Part shown: positions 1 to 6,201 of the stretch, piece by piece
How the letters are laid out: the number at the start of each line of letters is the position of its first letter
Numbering within the stretch: the first letter of the stretch is position 1
Origin: Desulfobacterales bacterium
GTDB taxonomy: Bacteria; Desulfobacterota; DSM-4660; Desulfatiglandales; Desulfatiglandaceae
DNA: 11,528 nt
Reading direction: 5' to 3'
Assembly: GCA_022013615.1 (NCBI GenBank)
Contig: JAKLQB010000874.1
Coordinates: 1 to 11,528, forward strand
The notes under the pieces: generated by a model
What the model saw: the letters and a program-made list of their open reading frames with translations, nothing else
Database searches by the model: none
Told to the model about the DNA's origin: nothing
Program-made: the position numbers and the translations under genes

Positions 1-152
1 CAGTGTTCTAGCCCCAGGATCTCTCCCTGCATGAGTTCCAGAACGGCGTTTTCCAGTGCAGTCTTGCCGTTAAAGGACTTAGAAATCCGATCCATTCTGA
101 TAATGGGCTGACGGCTAGGGGGATTCATCTGCCCTTTTGCAATCCTTTTCAT
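1..152 (-). CDS. Sugar ABC transporter ATP-binding protein, N-terminal part (runs off the window)
   Basis: Only about 50 N-terminal residues are visible. Reading leftwards from an ATG at 152, the frame gives MKRIAKGQMNPPSRQP, then IIRMDRISKSFNGKTALENA and LELMQGEILGLEH. This is the opening strand of a sugar-importer ATPase (RbsA/MglA/XylG type: 'I.K.FpGv.AL..v.l.l..GEi.gL.GeNGAGKST'), ending just before the Walker A loop. An in-frame ATG at residue 9 (position 128) is an alternative start and has a purine-rich AAAAGGG just ahead of it. It lies 26 bp downstream of the binding-protein stop, so it is the third gene of a permease / binding protein / ATPase operon. In this family the ATPase has two fused nucleotide-binding domains (about 500 aa) and energises import at the inner membrane. 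One residue is odd: His where the Walker A region normally has Gly-Glu/Asp-Asn, but the edge prevents judging it. Confidence 0.8.
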   Translation of the reverse strand, partial: MKRIAKGQMNPPSRQPIIRMDRISKSFNGKTALENAVLELMQGEILGLEH

Positions 153-178
153 AAATTACGATCAAGGAGCACCACCGT

Positions 179-1267
179 TTATTTCCAGTCCGCCAGATCG
201 TTGATATTATCTCTCGTGGCTAGAACACTGACGACTTTAAGATCCTTTGGAATTTCCTTTCCCATGTAGGCCGAAATGGCGGTCCTCGTGACCAGTTCAC
301 CGATGACGTAAGGGCTGAAGGCGACGGAACAGGCCAGCCGCCCCTGTGATATGGCCTCCTTGGCCTGGGGAATCAGGTCGATACCGCCGACCAAGACCTG
401 GCCAGTCTTCCCTGCCGCTTCAATGGCCTCGGCGGATGCCAGGGCCATCACGTCATTGGCGCACATGATGCCCTTGAGATCCGGGTGGGCCTGAAGCAGA
501 TTCGTCGTGATATCATAGGCCTTTTTACGGTCCCAGTCGCCAGGCTGAACAGATACGAGTTTGACGGACGGTTCTCCATTAAACCCGTCTTGAGCCCCTT
601 TGCGACGCCCCTGGGACTGAGGAGCCGCGGGCATTCCTTCGATAATCGCTACTTTGCCGCCCCCCTTTTTGGCCAGCTCCCTGGCAATGTATTCCGCACC
701 GATTTTTCCCTGGGCATAGTAATCCACCAGTCCCAGCGGAATGGGATTTGCCCCTGCTTCCCTGGCCGCCTTCATGTCGACACGCCAGTCGGTTACGGTG
801 ACAATGCCCTTCTGAGTGGCCTTGACAAATCCCGGAATCAGGTTGTGGGCCGTTATGGTGTGAGCTGCAATGGCGTCGTACCCCTTGGCCACCATGTTTT
901 CGAGGATGTTGAGCTGGGCGGTCGTGCTGTTTTCCTGAGGCGCCGCCTGGATGTCGATTTCGATTCCGAAATCCCTGGCCGCGTTTTCGTAGCCATTTTT
1001 CATAGAGACCCAGAAGGGGTTGGCCAGCGTAATCAGGACCACGCCCATCCTCATCCCCTTTTTCGGTTTGGGCACTTCACCCAGTTTTGCGAAGGATTCG
1101 GCCCTTGATTTCTCAAAAAGGGTCATATCCCCGGCCAGAACCGGGTTGTTCATGCCCGCGGTCATCGGGATTACCATCACTATGGTTGCCAGTAACAGTG
1201 CCGCGCCGATTCGCTTTGATGTTTTGAAATCGAACCCTCTTTTCGGCGTGAAAATCTTCTTGTTCAT
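179..1267 (-). CDS. Periplasmic sugar-binding protein of an ABC importer (Peripla_BP_4 / RbsB-like)
   Basis: A 362-residue secreted solute-binding protein. The N-terminus has a basic stretch (KTSKR, about residues 17-21), a hydrophobic core (IGAALLLATIVMVIPMTAG) and a probable signal-peptidase site near PVLAG, around residue 45. The mature part is a type I periplasmic-binding fold: MGVVLITLANPFWVSMKNGY is the first strand and helix, followed by QLNILENMVAKGYDAI, the hinge-proximal GKVAIIEGMPAAPQSQGRRKG and CANDVMALASAEAI. This pattern is typical of pentose/hexose binding proteins, but the ligand cannot be told. Its start has a strong AAGGAGG ribosome site 8 bases upstream. It sits between the permease (19 bp) and the ATPase (26 bp), so it is co-transcribed with them. 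A degraded paralogue lies upstream of the permease (2361-2792), showing this binding-protein gene was once duplicated around the permease. Confidence 0.9.
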   Translation of the reverse strand: MNKKIFTPKRGFDFKTSKRIGAALLLATIVMVIPMTAGMNNPVLAGDMTLFEKSRAESFAKLGEVPKPKKGMRMGVVLITLANPFWVSMKNGYENAARDFGIEIDIQAAPQENSTTAQLNILENMVAKGYDAIAAHTITAHNLIPGFVKATQKGIVTVTDWRVDMKAAREAGANPIPLGLVDYYAQGKIGAEYIARELAKKGGGKVAIIEGMPAAPQSQGRRKGAQDGFNGEPSVKLVSVQPGDWDRKKAYDITTNLLQAHPDLKGIMCANDVMALASAEAIEAAGKTGQVLVGGIDLIPQAKEAISQGRLACSVAFSPYVIGELVTRTAISAYMGKEIPKDLKVVSVLATRDNINDLADWK

Positions 1268-1285
1268 CGAAAATACCTCCTTACT

Positions 1286-2257
1286 TTATTTAAGGTTTTT
1301 TTGAAATCCAAGCCGCAGTCCTCTGCGTCGAAGATTGTCGGCCAGGACGGCCAGAATAAAGACGATACCGATAACGAGCTGCTGGTAGTAGGACGGGACA
1401 TTGATGATTGTCAGCCCGTTGGCTAGTGTGCCAATGATCAGGGCGCCTATCAGGGTCCCGCTGATGCTTGCTTCCCCGCCGAAAAAGCTCGTGCCGCCCA
1501 TAACGACGGCGGCAATGGCCTCCAATTCCATGCCGAGGCCAGCAATGGCCTCGGCCGTGTTCAAACGGGCTGTCACGATAATGCTTGCAAGCGCCGCTGC
1601 TATACCCGAGATTGCATAAACGGCGATGAGCACGCGATTTACTGAGACACCCATGCGATAGGCCCCCTCCGGATTGTCTCCCACTGCCCGTACATGGGTT
1701 CCGAACCGTGTCCATACAATGATGAAATAGGCAATCCCGATCAGGGCCAGGGCCAGAAGGGCTGAGATCGGCAGAGGTCCCCATTTTCCCGTCCCAACGA
1801 TCCTGAAGCCGTAAGGCAGGCCGTATATGGGCCTGGCATCCGTGAAGATAAGGGCAAGGGCCCTGTAGATGCCGGCTGTCCCCAGTGTCACGATGAAAGG
1901 CGAGATGCCCAGCCTGGCAACACCGATCCCATTGACAAAGCCCATGAACCCGCCCGCGAGAATGCCAAGGGCCATACAGATCAGGATGCCCCATCCGGCC
2001 TTCATGGCGCCGGCCATAACAATACCGCTGAGGGCCAGTATTGAACCGACGGACAGATCGATACCTGCAGTGGCAATGACGATGGTCATTCCGGCACCGG
2101 CGATGATCAGGACCGCAGACTGGACCAGTATGTTTGCGAAGTTCTCCCACGACAGGAAATAGGGGGACATGATGGAGAAGAACCCTCCCAGCACCATGAG
2201 GAAGATGAGCAGCCCCAGTCTTTGGAAACGGCCGATGCGGACCATGTTCTCAATCAA
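1286..2257 (-). CDS. Sugar ABC transporter permease (RbsC-like, BPD_transp_2)
   Basis: An inner-membrane permease of the ribose/galactose/branched-chain class (323 residues from the start chosen). It has about 8-10 hydrophobic segments and the family hallmarks SPYFLSWENFANIL near the N-terminus, AGAGMTIVIATAGIDLSVGS (the 'T GGIDLSVG' signature) and GMELEAIAAVVMGGTSFFGG (the cytoplasmic coupling loop 'GyElDAIAAvviGGtSl.GG'). I prefer a TTG start at 2257, preceded by AGGGGG 7 bases upstream. It gives MIENMVRIGRFQRLG, a normal length for the family. The open frame extends to an ATG at 2311, but the extra residues are non-hydrophobic, lack a ribosome site and run towards the remnant region. It is followed at 19 bp by the binding-protein gene. 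No convincing promoter is visible upstream; the deletion that made the adjacent pseudogenes may have removed or replaced it. Confidence 0.9.
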   Translation of the reverse strand: MIENMVRIGRFQRLGLLIFLMVLGGFFSIMSPYFLSWENFANILVQSAVLIIAGAGMTIVIATAGIDLSVGSILALSGIVMAGAMKAGWGILICMALGILAGGFMGFVNGIGVARLGISPFIVTLGTAGIYRALALIFTDARPIYGLPYGFRIVGTGKWGPLPISALLALALIGIAYFIIVWTRFGTHVRAVGDNPEGAYRMGVSVNRVLIAVYAISGIAAALASIIVTARLNTAEAIAGLGMELEAIAAVVMGGTSFFGGEASISGTLIGALIIGTLANGLTIINVPSYYQQLVIGIVFILAVLADNLRRRGLRLGFQKNLK

Positions 2258-2360
2258 TAGCTTACCCCCTAAGGTGCGCCCGGTGATCGCCCTTTCACAT
2301 GAAACAGGCATGGGCGGAGATCACCAGGCGCGGACACAAGAGACAGCGCCGGATGGCTCA

Positions 2361-2792
2361 CTATTTCCAATCCCTAAACTCGACAATGTTGTCCTTCGTG
2401 ACAAGGACGGGCGGAATATGGAGTTGCCGGGGGATCTGCCTCCCCTGAGCAGCGGCCAAGGCGGCCTTGGTACACAATTCCCCGATCACAAACGGGGCCT
2501 GAGCGACGCTGCCCGCCAGCCTTCCCTGCTCAATGGCATCCATTGCCTGGGCAATGAAGTCTATGCCCACCACCATCGTCTGCGCTGCTTTCCCCCGCTG
2601 CTCTATGGCCTCCACAGCGGCCAGGGCCATAACGTTATTTGCACACATGATGGCCTTAAGATCAGGATGGACCTGAAGGAGATTGGCCGTCACATCGTAG
2701 GCCTTTTTTCGGTCCCAATTCCCCGGCTGAGTGGAAACCAGTTCTATGGAGGGTTCTCTGGCAAATGCCTCTTTGGCACCGTCTCGTCGGGT
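2361..2792 (-). pseudogene. Headless second sugar-binding protein (C-terminal remnant)
   Basis: Reading leftwards from about 2792, the frame matches only the C-terminal part (about 143 residues) of the intact binding protein at 179-1267: TRRDGAKEAF pairs with GRRKGAQDGF, NWDRKKAYDVTANLLQ with DWDRKKAYDITTNLLQ, and both end in DWK. My gap-free hand alignment gives 88 of 143 identical residues (about 62%). Everything upstream (signal peptide, first lobe, hinge) is missing, and the frame instead runs into the end of an unrelated activase fragment. There is no ribosome site or signal peptide, so it cannot make a functional periplasmic protein, although an in-frame ATG at 2837 keeps an open frame. 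The stop is normal and followed by the permease. It is evidence for a former binding protein / permease / binding protein / ATPase order. Confidence 0.85.
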
Positions 2793-2793
2793 T

Positions 2794-3126
2794 TCACCTG
2801 TTTTCACTGCCAAGGATTGCCGCACCAAGGGCCCCAACCATCTGGGGATTCTCAGGGACCAGAATATCGGCCCCGAGGGCCTCTTCTAACAAACGCCGCA
2901 TACAGGGATTCTGCGCCACGCCCCCGGCAAAGACGATCGGCTCATTGACCGCCACCCTTTTCAGCATGCTAACTGACCGGCGCACTACGGATCGGTGCAA
3001 GCCCAGGGCGATATGCCGGCGGTTTTCACCTTTTACCTCAAGGGAAGTGACCTCGGATTCCGCGAACACCGATCACATCCTGCTGACCTGGATTTCCGTT
3101 AAGGTGGTGACCTCTTTCCCATTCAT
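2794..3126 (-). pseudogene. Truncated CoA-dehydratase/benzoyl-CoA reductase activase (BadF/BadG/BcrA/BcrD family) with an in-frame TGA
   Basis: The frame encodes the C-terminal third of a 2-hydroxyacyl-CoA dehydratase / benzoyl-CoA reductase activator, an ATP-hydrolysing [4Fe-4S] archerase. Visible motifs: SVFAESEVTSL, HIALGLHRSVVRRSVSML, IVFAGGVAQNPCMRRLLEEA (the 'v.tGGvA.N.gv..alee' ATP-site motif) and LVPENPQMVGALGAAIL. Family members are about 260-280 residues; the N-terminal ATPase lobe and the first cluster-binding cysteine motif (CaaGTGrF) are absent here. In the conserved 'C-T/S-VFAESEV' motif the codon in the cysteine place is TGA (3073-3075); upstream of it, EIQVSRM still looks homologous. 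The stop at 2794-2796 nearly touches the point where homology to the binding protein begins, so the two genes were joined by a rearrangement. Decay is the simplest reading; selenocysteine is considered under findings. Confidence 0.75.
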
Positions 3127-3188
3127 AGAAGCCGCAAAGAGCTTCCGCCGGTACCACGTGGCCACAATCCTTTAGGTCTTAAATAATG
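3127..3188. other. Short unassigned stretch between the activase remnant and mop
   Basis: On the minus strand the frame stays open up to a TAA at 3172-3174 (residues including IVATWYRRKLFAAS). I do not recognise these residues, and there is no ribosome site before the ATG at 3126. It may be unrelated DNA joined to the activase fragment, or the mop 3' untranslated region. Confidence 0.3.
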
Positions 3189-3398
3189 CTATTCCTTAAC
3201 GGGCAGGACATGAATCGCTTTAATGACCAGCTGAACCGTATCACCTTCATGGAGTTCAAGATCTTGCACCGATTCGGTAGTAAGAACTGAGGCCATCTCC
3301 ACTGGAGCAGGAACTTCAAACTTAACCAGCGACATTATGTCTCCGGTCTTGATAGTTTTAACTTTAGCTGCAATCCTATTTCTGGCTCCGTATTTCAT
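3189..3398 (-). CDS. mop: Molbindin: stand-alone TOBE/Mop-domain molybdate- or tungstate-binding protein
   Basis: A 69-residue single TOBE/Mop domain: MKYGARNRIAAKVKTIKTGD ('lkiSARNqlkGkVvsI..G.v' pattern), then SLVKFEVP, MASVLTTESVQDLELHEGD and TVQLVIKAIHV. This matches the usual 68-70 aa length of molbindins such as clostridial MopII, which form oligomeric rings that bind molybdate or tungstate in the cytoplasm, as a buffer or store. The start is firm: a strong AAAGGAGGG lies about 8 bases before the ATG. It is transcribed away from padR and the transporter operon across a 483-bp regulatory gap. The neighbouring transporter ATPase lacks its own TOBE domain, so this protein may supply the cell's oxyanion-sensing or storage capacity in trans (inference). 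Mo versus W cannot be decided from the sequence. Confidence 0.9.
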   Translation of the reverse strand: MKYGARNRIAAKVKTIKTGDIMSLVKFEVPAPVEMASVLTTESVQDLELHEGDTVQLVIKAIHVLPVKE

Positions 3399-3458
3399 AG
3401 AATAATCCCTCCTTTGATAAATAAAGTTTTAAAGGATTTCAATAATGACCCTATTTGA

Positions 3459-3492
3459 CGGGGCCAAGTAATCCAGTTGCGGCGAAGCCCCG
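3459..3492 (-). promoter_or_regulatory. GC-rich hairpin in the mop leader
   Basis: CGGGGC (3459-3464) and GCCCCG (3487-3492) form a perfect 6-bp stem enclosing 22 bases, about 60 nt before the mop start codon on the transcribed strand. There is no T-run directly after it, so it is not a classic terminator. It might be a leader element controlling mop, or chance. Confidence 0.35.
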
Positions 3493-3675
3493 AAGTTCAA
3501 AGGCATAAGAACCAGGCTGGAAGGGATTTGGAAAATGATTATGAAATACTGAAAGGATGGGACTTGATTTTCCGGCCTGACCCTGTGCCTACCGAACCCG
3601 GGTAGAATATTTTATCGTGCGTCAGGTAAAGCCGAAAAATTTGTGCATGGATGAGTTCCTAATTGCGATGGTTGA

Positions 3676-3719
3676 ATAGCTATATACGCAAAATATTACA
3701 TGACATTCCGATTTGTCAA
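3676..3719 (-). promoter_or_regulatory. Candidate mop promoter with a ModE-box-like half-site
   Basis: On the minus strand, TTGACA (plus TGTCAA, 3714-3719) is a perfect -35. The -10 is poorer: TAATAT (3693-3698) at 15 bp, or ATATTT (3691-3696) at 17 bp. Immediately downstream, ATAGCTATATA (3676-3686, plus strand) resembles the left half of the ModE operator as I remember it (ATCGCTATATA); the right half is poor. A repressor bound here would cover the transcription start. Confidence 0.4.
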
Positions 3720-3765
3720 GCTGGAAATTCCGATGCTTTAAACTTTCTTCATAGGAAAATCCGAT
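3705..3765. repeat. Three ATTCCGAT-type direct repeats
   Basis: ATTCCGAT occurs at 3705-3712 and 3727-3734, and AATCCGAT at 3758-3765, all in the same orientation. Start-to-start spacings are 22 and 31 bp, close to two and three helical turns, so all three would face the same side of the DNA. They lie upstream of both divergent promoters, so they could bind an activator. No other function is apparent. Confidence 0.4.
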
Positions 3766-3817
3766 TAATCATCAATGACCTCCCACTTTTTTACTTTAAG
3801 ACTGACAATATTTTTTC

Positions 3818-3847
3818 TTGACAAATTATTTTATATTAGAATATTCT
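3818..3847 (+). promoter_or_regulatory. padR promoter (sigma70-like)
   Basis: TTGACA (3818-3823) is a perfect -35, followed after 18 bp by TATTCT (3842-3847) as -10. A run of T precedes the -35. The transcript would start about 25-30 bases before the padR ATG. Confidence 0.55.
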
Positions 3848-3854
3848 ATTATAA
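3831..3854. promoter_or_regulatory. 24-bp near-perfect palindrome over the padR -10 (candidate operator)
   Basis: The core TAGAATATTCTA (3837-3848) is a perfect 12-bp palindrome. It is flanked by TTATA (3831-3835) and TATAA (3850-3854), so 11 of 12 base pairs match across the dyad; the only mismatch is the T/T pair at 3836 and 3849. It fully covers the proposed -10. PadR proteins bind dyad operators as dimers and often repress their own gene, so autoregulation is the natural inference. Confidence 0.55.
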
Positions 3855-3881
3855 AATAATAACCTCAAGAATACATCTCTG

Positions 3882-4418
3882 ATGAAAACGAAGCCATCCA
3901 CTGAATATGCCTTGTTAGGGGCACTGATGTCCGGTCCCAAACATGGCTATGAGATCCTGCAATTTATTAATACCGCTCTGGGTTCAACATGGTATGTGGG
4001 TACCAGCCCTCTCTACGTTCTTCTTAAAAGACTGGAAAGGGACGGTCTTCTTGACTCCAGCGTGGAAACTCAGGACACACGCCCCTCAAAGCGCGTTTTT
4101 TCCCTCACATCTACAGGTAAAAAGGTTTTCCTTAACTGGCTTCACAATCCTACAGAGCATGTCCGCGATCTGCGCATTGAATTTTTAGGCAAGATTTTTT
4201 TCTTCCACTGCCTGTCTCTGGAGGGAGGCAGCGAATTGATTAAGGCCCAGGTTCAGGTCCTGAAACAGATGAAGGAAAGGATTGAGCGAAAGCAAAAAAA
4301 AGAGAAGGACCCTTTCAACAAGCTGGTTTTTGGTTTCAAAATGATAACAGTGGAAGCCTGCCTTCAATGGCTTATCAAACAGGCAAATCCCTTTATCCAG
4401 AGTTCGTTAACCAGTTGA
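3882..4418 (+). CDS. PadR-family transcriptional regulator
   Basis: A 178-residue PadR regulator. Residues about 6-85 are the PadR winged helix: STEYALLGALMSGPKHGYEI (helix 1 with the invariant 'G..HGYeI'), SPLYVLLKRLERDGLLDSS (recognition helix and turn) and the wing RPSKRVFSLTSTGKKVFLNW. Residues about 90-178 are helical and charged, as in the C-terminal dimerisation region (Vir_act_alpha_C type), with a Lys/Arg/Glu-rich stretch ERIERKQKKEKD. The Shine-Dalgarno site is weak (AAGA). The gene reads in the same direction as the Mo/W transporter that follows 80 bp later and diverges from mop, which makes it a candidate regulator of the locus. PadR proteins usually sense small organic ligands; a role in Mo or W response is inference from position only. 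Confidence 0.9.
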   Translation: MKTKPSTEYALLGALMSGPKHGYEILQFINTALGSTWYVGTSPLYVLLKRLERDGLLDSSVETQDTRPSKRVFSLTSTGKKVFLNWLHNPTEHVRDLRIEFLGKIFFFHCLSLEGGSELIKAQVQVLKQMKERIERKQKKEKDPFNKLVFGFKMITVEACLQWLIKQANPFIQSSLTS

Positions 4419-4442
4419 ATTGGCCCTTTAGATGAAAAAGCG

Positions 4443-4457
4443 AAAAGCGGGGCTTTT
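4443..4457 (+). promoter_or_regulatory. Small hairpin between padR and the transporter operon
   Basis: AAAAGC (4443-4448) and GCTTTT (4452-4457) can pair with a 3-base GGG loop. It has few downstream T residues beyond the stem, so it is at most a weak attenuator or mRNA boundary between padR and modA. Confidence 0.3.
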
Positions 4458-4498
4458 GGCATAACTTTGCAAACCCTAAAATTAAGGAGGAGATTCAG

Positions 4499-5353
4499 AT
4501 GAAAAAGGGACTGTTTTGGTTAGGTATAATAATTTGTTCCCTCACATTTATTATTGGTAGTTTATGGGCTGCTGAAAAGAGGATTACCGCGTTTTGTGGT
4601 TCTGCGAGCAAGCCGGCCATGGAAGAGGCGGCAGGAGCTTTTGAAGAGAAGACGGGGATAAGGGTGGATCTCCACTTCAGCGGTTCAGGGACAATGCTCT
4701 CACAGATGAAGATGTCCCGGCGAGGGGACCTGTACATCCCCGGTTCACCCGATTATATGGCCAAGGCCGAAAGGGAGGGGATCGTTGACCCGGAGACGGT
4801 CAAAATTATTGCCTATCTCGTCATAGCCATTGATGTTCAACACGGTAATCCGAAAGATATCCGAACCCTTTCGGACCTGGCCAGGCCGGGGATCAGGGTG
4901 GGCATAGGAAATCCGGAAGCGGTTTGCGTGGGCCTGTATGCCGTTGAGGTACTGGAGCGAAGCGGGCTTTTAAAGGATGTGCGGAAAAATATCGTCACCC
5001 ATGCCCCCAGTTGTTCCGGCACCGCATCCCTGTTGGCCATGAAAAAGGTGGATGCCGTTATAGGATGGAGGGTCTTCTCCAAATGGAATCCCGATAAAAT
5101 CGATGCGGTCTTTTTGAAGCCGGATCAGGTGCCCAGGCTTGCCTATATACCCGCTGCTATATCCACTTACAGCCGGGACAGGAAGAGCGCTCAAGAATTC
5201 ATAGACTTTCTGACCTCCCCTGAGGGACAGGAGATCTTTGCCAAATGGGGGTATATCGCCACAGAAGAAAAGGTCCGAACGTTCGCCCCCAATGCCAAGA
5301 TCGGTGGAGAGTACAGGCTTCCTGAGGACTACAAGCCCCTGGTAAGGCAGTAG
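4499..5353 (+). CDS. modA: Molybdate/tungstate ABC transporter, periplasmic binding protein (ModA-like)
   Basis: A 284-residue type II solute-binding protein. Residues 1-25 form a signal peptide (MKKGLFWLG plus hydrophobic core IIICSLTFIIGSLW, cleavage near LWA-AEK). In the mature part, FCGSASKPAMEEAAGAFEEK followed by TGIRVDLHFSGSGTML is the ModA pattern; serines at 35/37 and 61/63 are where family members grip the oxyanion. RRGDLYIPGSPDYMAKAE corresponds to 'aDvFiSAd..yM..a' of ModA. The C-terminal AQEFIDFLTSPEGQEIFAKW is the standard closing helix of the fold. The start has AAGGAGG 8 bases upstream. It is the first gene of an operon with permease and ATPase. Sequence alone does not separate ModA from TupA/WtpA, so molybdate, tungstate or both are possible. 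Confidence 0.85.
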   Translation: MKKGLFWLGIIICSLTFIIGSLWAAEKRITAFCGSASKPAMEEAAGAFEEKTGIRVDLHFSGSGTMLSQMKMSRRGDLYIPGSPDYMAKAEREGIVDPETVKIIAYLVIAIDVQHGNPKDIRTLSDLARPGIRVGIGNPEAVCVGLYAVEVLERSGLLKDVRKNIVTHAPSCSGTASLLAMKKVDAVIGWRVFSKWNPDKIDAVFLKPDQVPRLAYIPAAISTYSRDRKSAQEFIDFLTSPEGQEIFAKWGYIATEEKVRTFAPNAKIGGEYRLPEDYKPLVRQ

Positions 5354-5379
5354 ATCTGGCCAGCGGGGGTATATAAATT

Positions 5380-6201
5380 TTGAAAAACGGCAAATCGCAT
5401 GTGCTGAAGGCCCTGACAGGTGAGAGGGCATTTAAGGCGGCTACCATCAGCGTTCTCGCCCTCCTCACCCTCTTCTTTACGGGGATCGTACTTTCCATGG
5501 TGGTCTATACAGACTGGCATACCCTGTTCTCCACCCTTATATCCCGGGAGATCCTCTTTGCCATCAGATTGAGTCTGACCACCGCCACCATAGCCACCGT
5601 GATCTCCATTGCTATTGCCATTCCGGTGGCCTATGCCATCTCCCAAACTGAATTTCCGGGAAAGGATATAATTGATACCATACTTGACCTGCCGATCGTC
5701 ATCTCGCCTATTGCCTTAGGCGCGGCTCTCCTGGTCTTCTTCAATACCCCTATAGGAGCTGGGATAGAAAACAGGGCTCTGAGATTTGTCTTTGAGGTGC
5801 CCGGCATCGTCCTGGCCCAGTTTACCGTGATCAGCGCCTTGGCGGTCAGATTGCTGAAGTCCACCTTTGATAGCATTGACCCCAGATATGAGCAGGTGGG
5901 GAGGACATTAGGGTGCAGCAAGCTAAAGGCCTTTCTCAGAATAACCTTACCCCTTGCCAGGGATGGTTTGATAGCCGCCGGTATCCTGACCTGGGCCAGG
6001 GCAGTGGGGGAGTTTGGAGCTACCGTAATGTTAGTCGGGGCCACCAAGATGAAAACTGAGACCCTGCCCATCGCCATATTCTTGAACCTCGCTACCGCCG
6101 ACGTAGAAAAGGCAGTGGCGGTGATCTTTATCCTTATTGCCATTTCAGCGGCAGCCCTGATCGTTCTCAGAAGGATCAGCGGTAAGAGGTGGCAAATATG
6201 A
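5380..6201 (+). CDS. modB: Molybdate/tungstate ABC transporter permease (ModB/WtpB-like)
   Basis: A 273-residue inner-membrane permease (BPD_transp_1) with about six hydrophobic helices, for example AATISVLALLTLFFTGIVLS near the N-terminus and AVIFILIAISAAALIVL at the end. The cytoplasmic coupling 'EAA' loop is clear: GRTLGCSKLKAFLRITLPLA (about residues 174-193), followed by ARAVGEFGATVML, the conserved 'aRalGEFGA' of molybdate, tungstate and sulfate permeases. The start is TTG at 5380, with GGGGGT about 10 bases upstream; no ATG fits better. It begins 26 bp after modA and ends in a 4-bp ATGA overlap with the ATPase gene, so the two are probably translationally coupled. Confidence 0.88.
   Translation: MKNGKSHVLKALTGERAFKAATISVLALLTLFFTGIVLSMVVYTDWHTLFSTLISREILFAIRLSLTTATIATVISIAIAIPVAYAISQTEFPGKDIIDTILDLPIVISPIALGAALLVFFNTPIGAGIENRALRFVFEVPGIVLAQFTVISALAVRLLKSTFDSIDPRYEQVGRTLGCSKLKAFLRITLPLARDGLIAAGILTWARAVGEFGATVMLVGATKMKTETLPIAIFLNLATADVEKAVAVIFILIAISAAALIVLRRISGKRWQI

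Larger units (their letters stand above)
3399..3881. promoter_or_regulatory. Divergent mop/padR regulatory region, 483 bp, no gene
   Basis: No credible coding frame is present. On the mop side, a candidate promoter places the transcript start near 3685, giving a leader of nearly 290 nt before the mop ATG. That length would suit a structured RNA, but I could not match it to the Moco/Tuco riboswitch consensus. On the padR side the sequence is very AT-rich, with a sigma70-type promoter and a palindrome. Separate entries give the hairpin, repeats and promoters. Confidence 0.6.

Noticed and set aside
485..1108. Long plus-strand open frame opposite the binding-protein gene
   Set aside because: It is antisense to a clearly recognised secreted binding protein, its translation shows no known motif, and it is a by-product of GC-rich codon use.
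1290..2150. Second minus-strand frame inside the permease
   Set aside because: Its translation is rich in Arg, His, Cys and Gly with no family motif; the overlapping frame has the full permease signature.
2765..3175. Plus-strand frame opposite the activase and binding-protein remnants
   Set aside because: It runs across the scar between two unrelated minus-strand remnants and has no recognisable domain or ribosome site.
3585..3605. tRNA T-arm-like sequence CTACCCGGGTTCGGTAG on the minus strand
   Set aside because: No acceptor, D or anticodon arms can be built around it, so it is not a tRNA; it is a short palindrome-containing stem at most.
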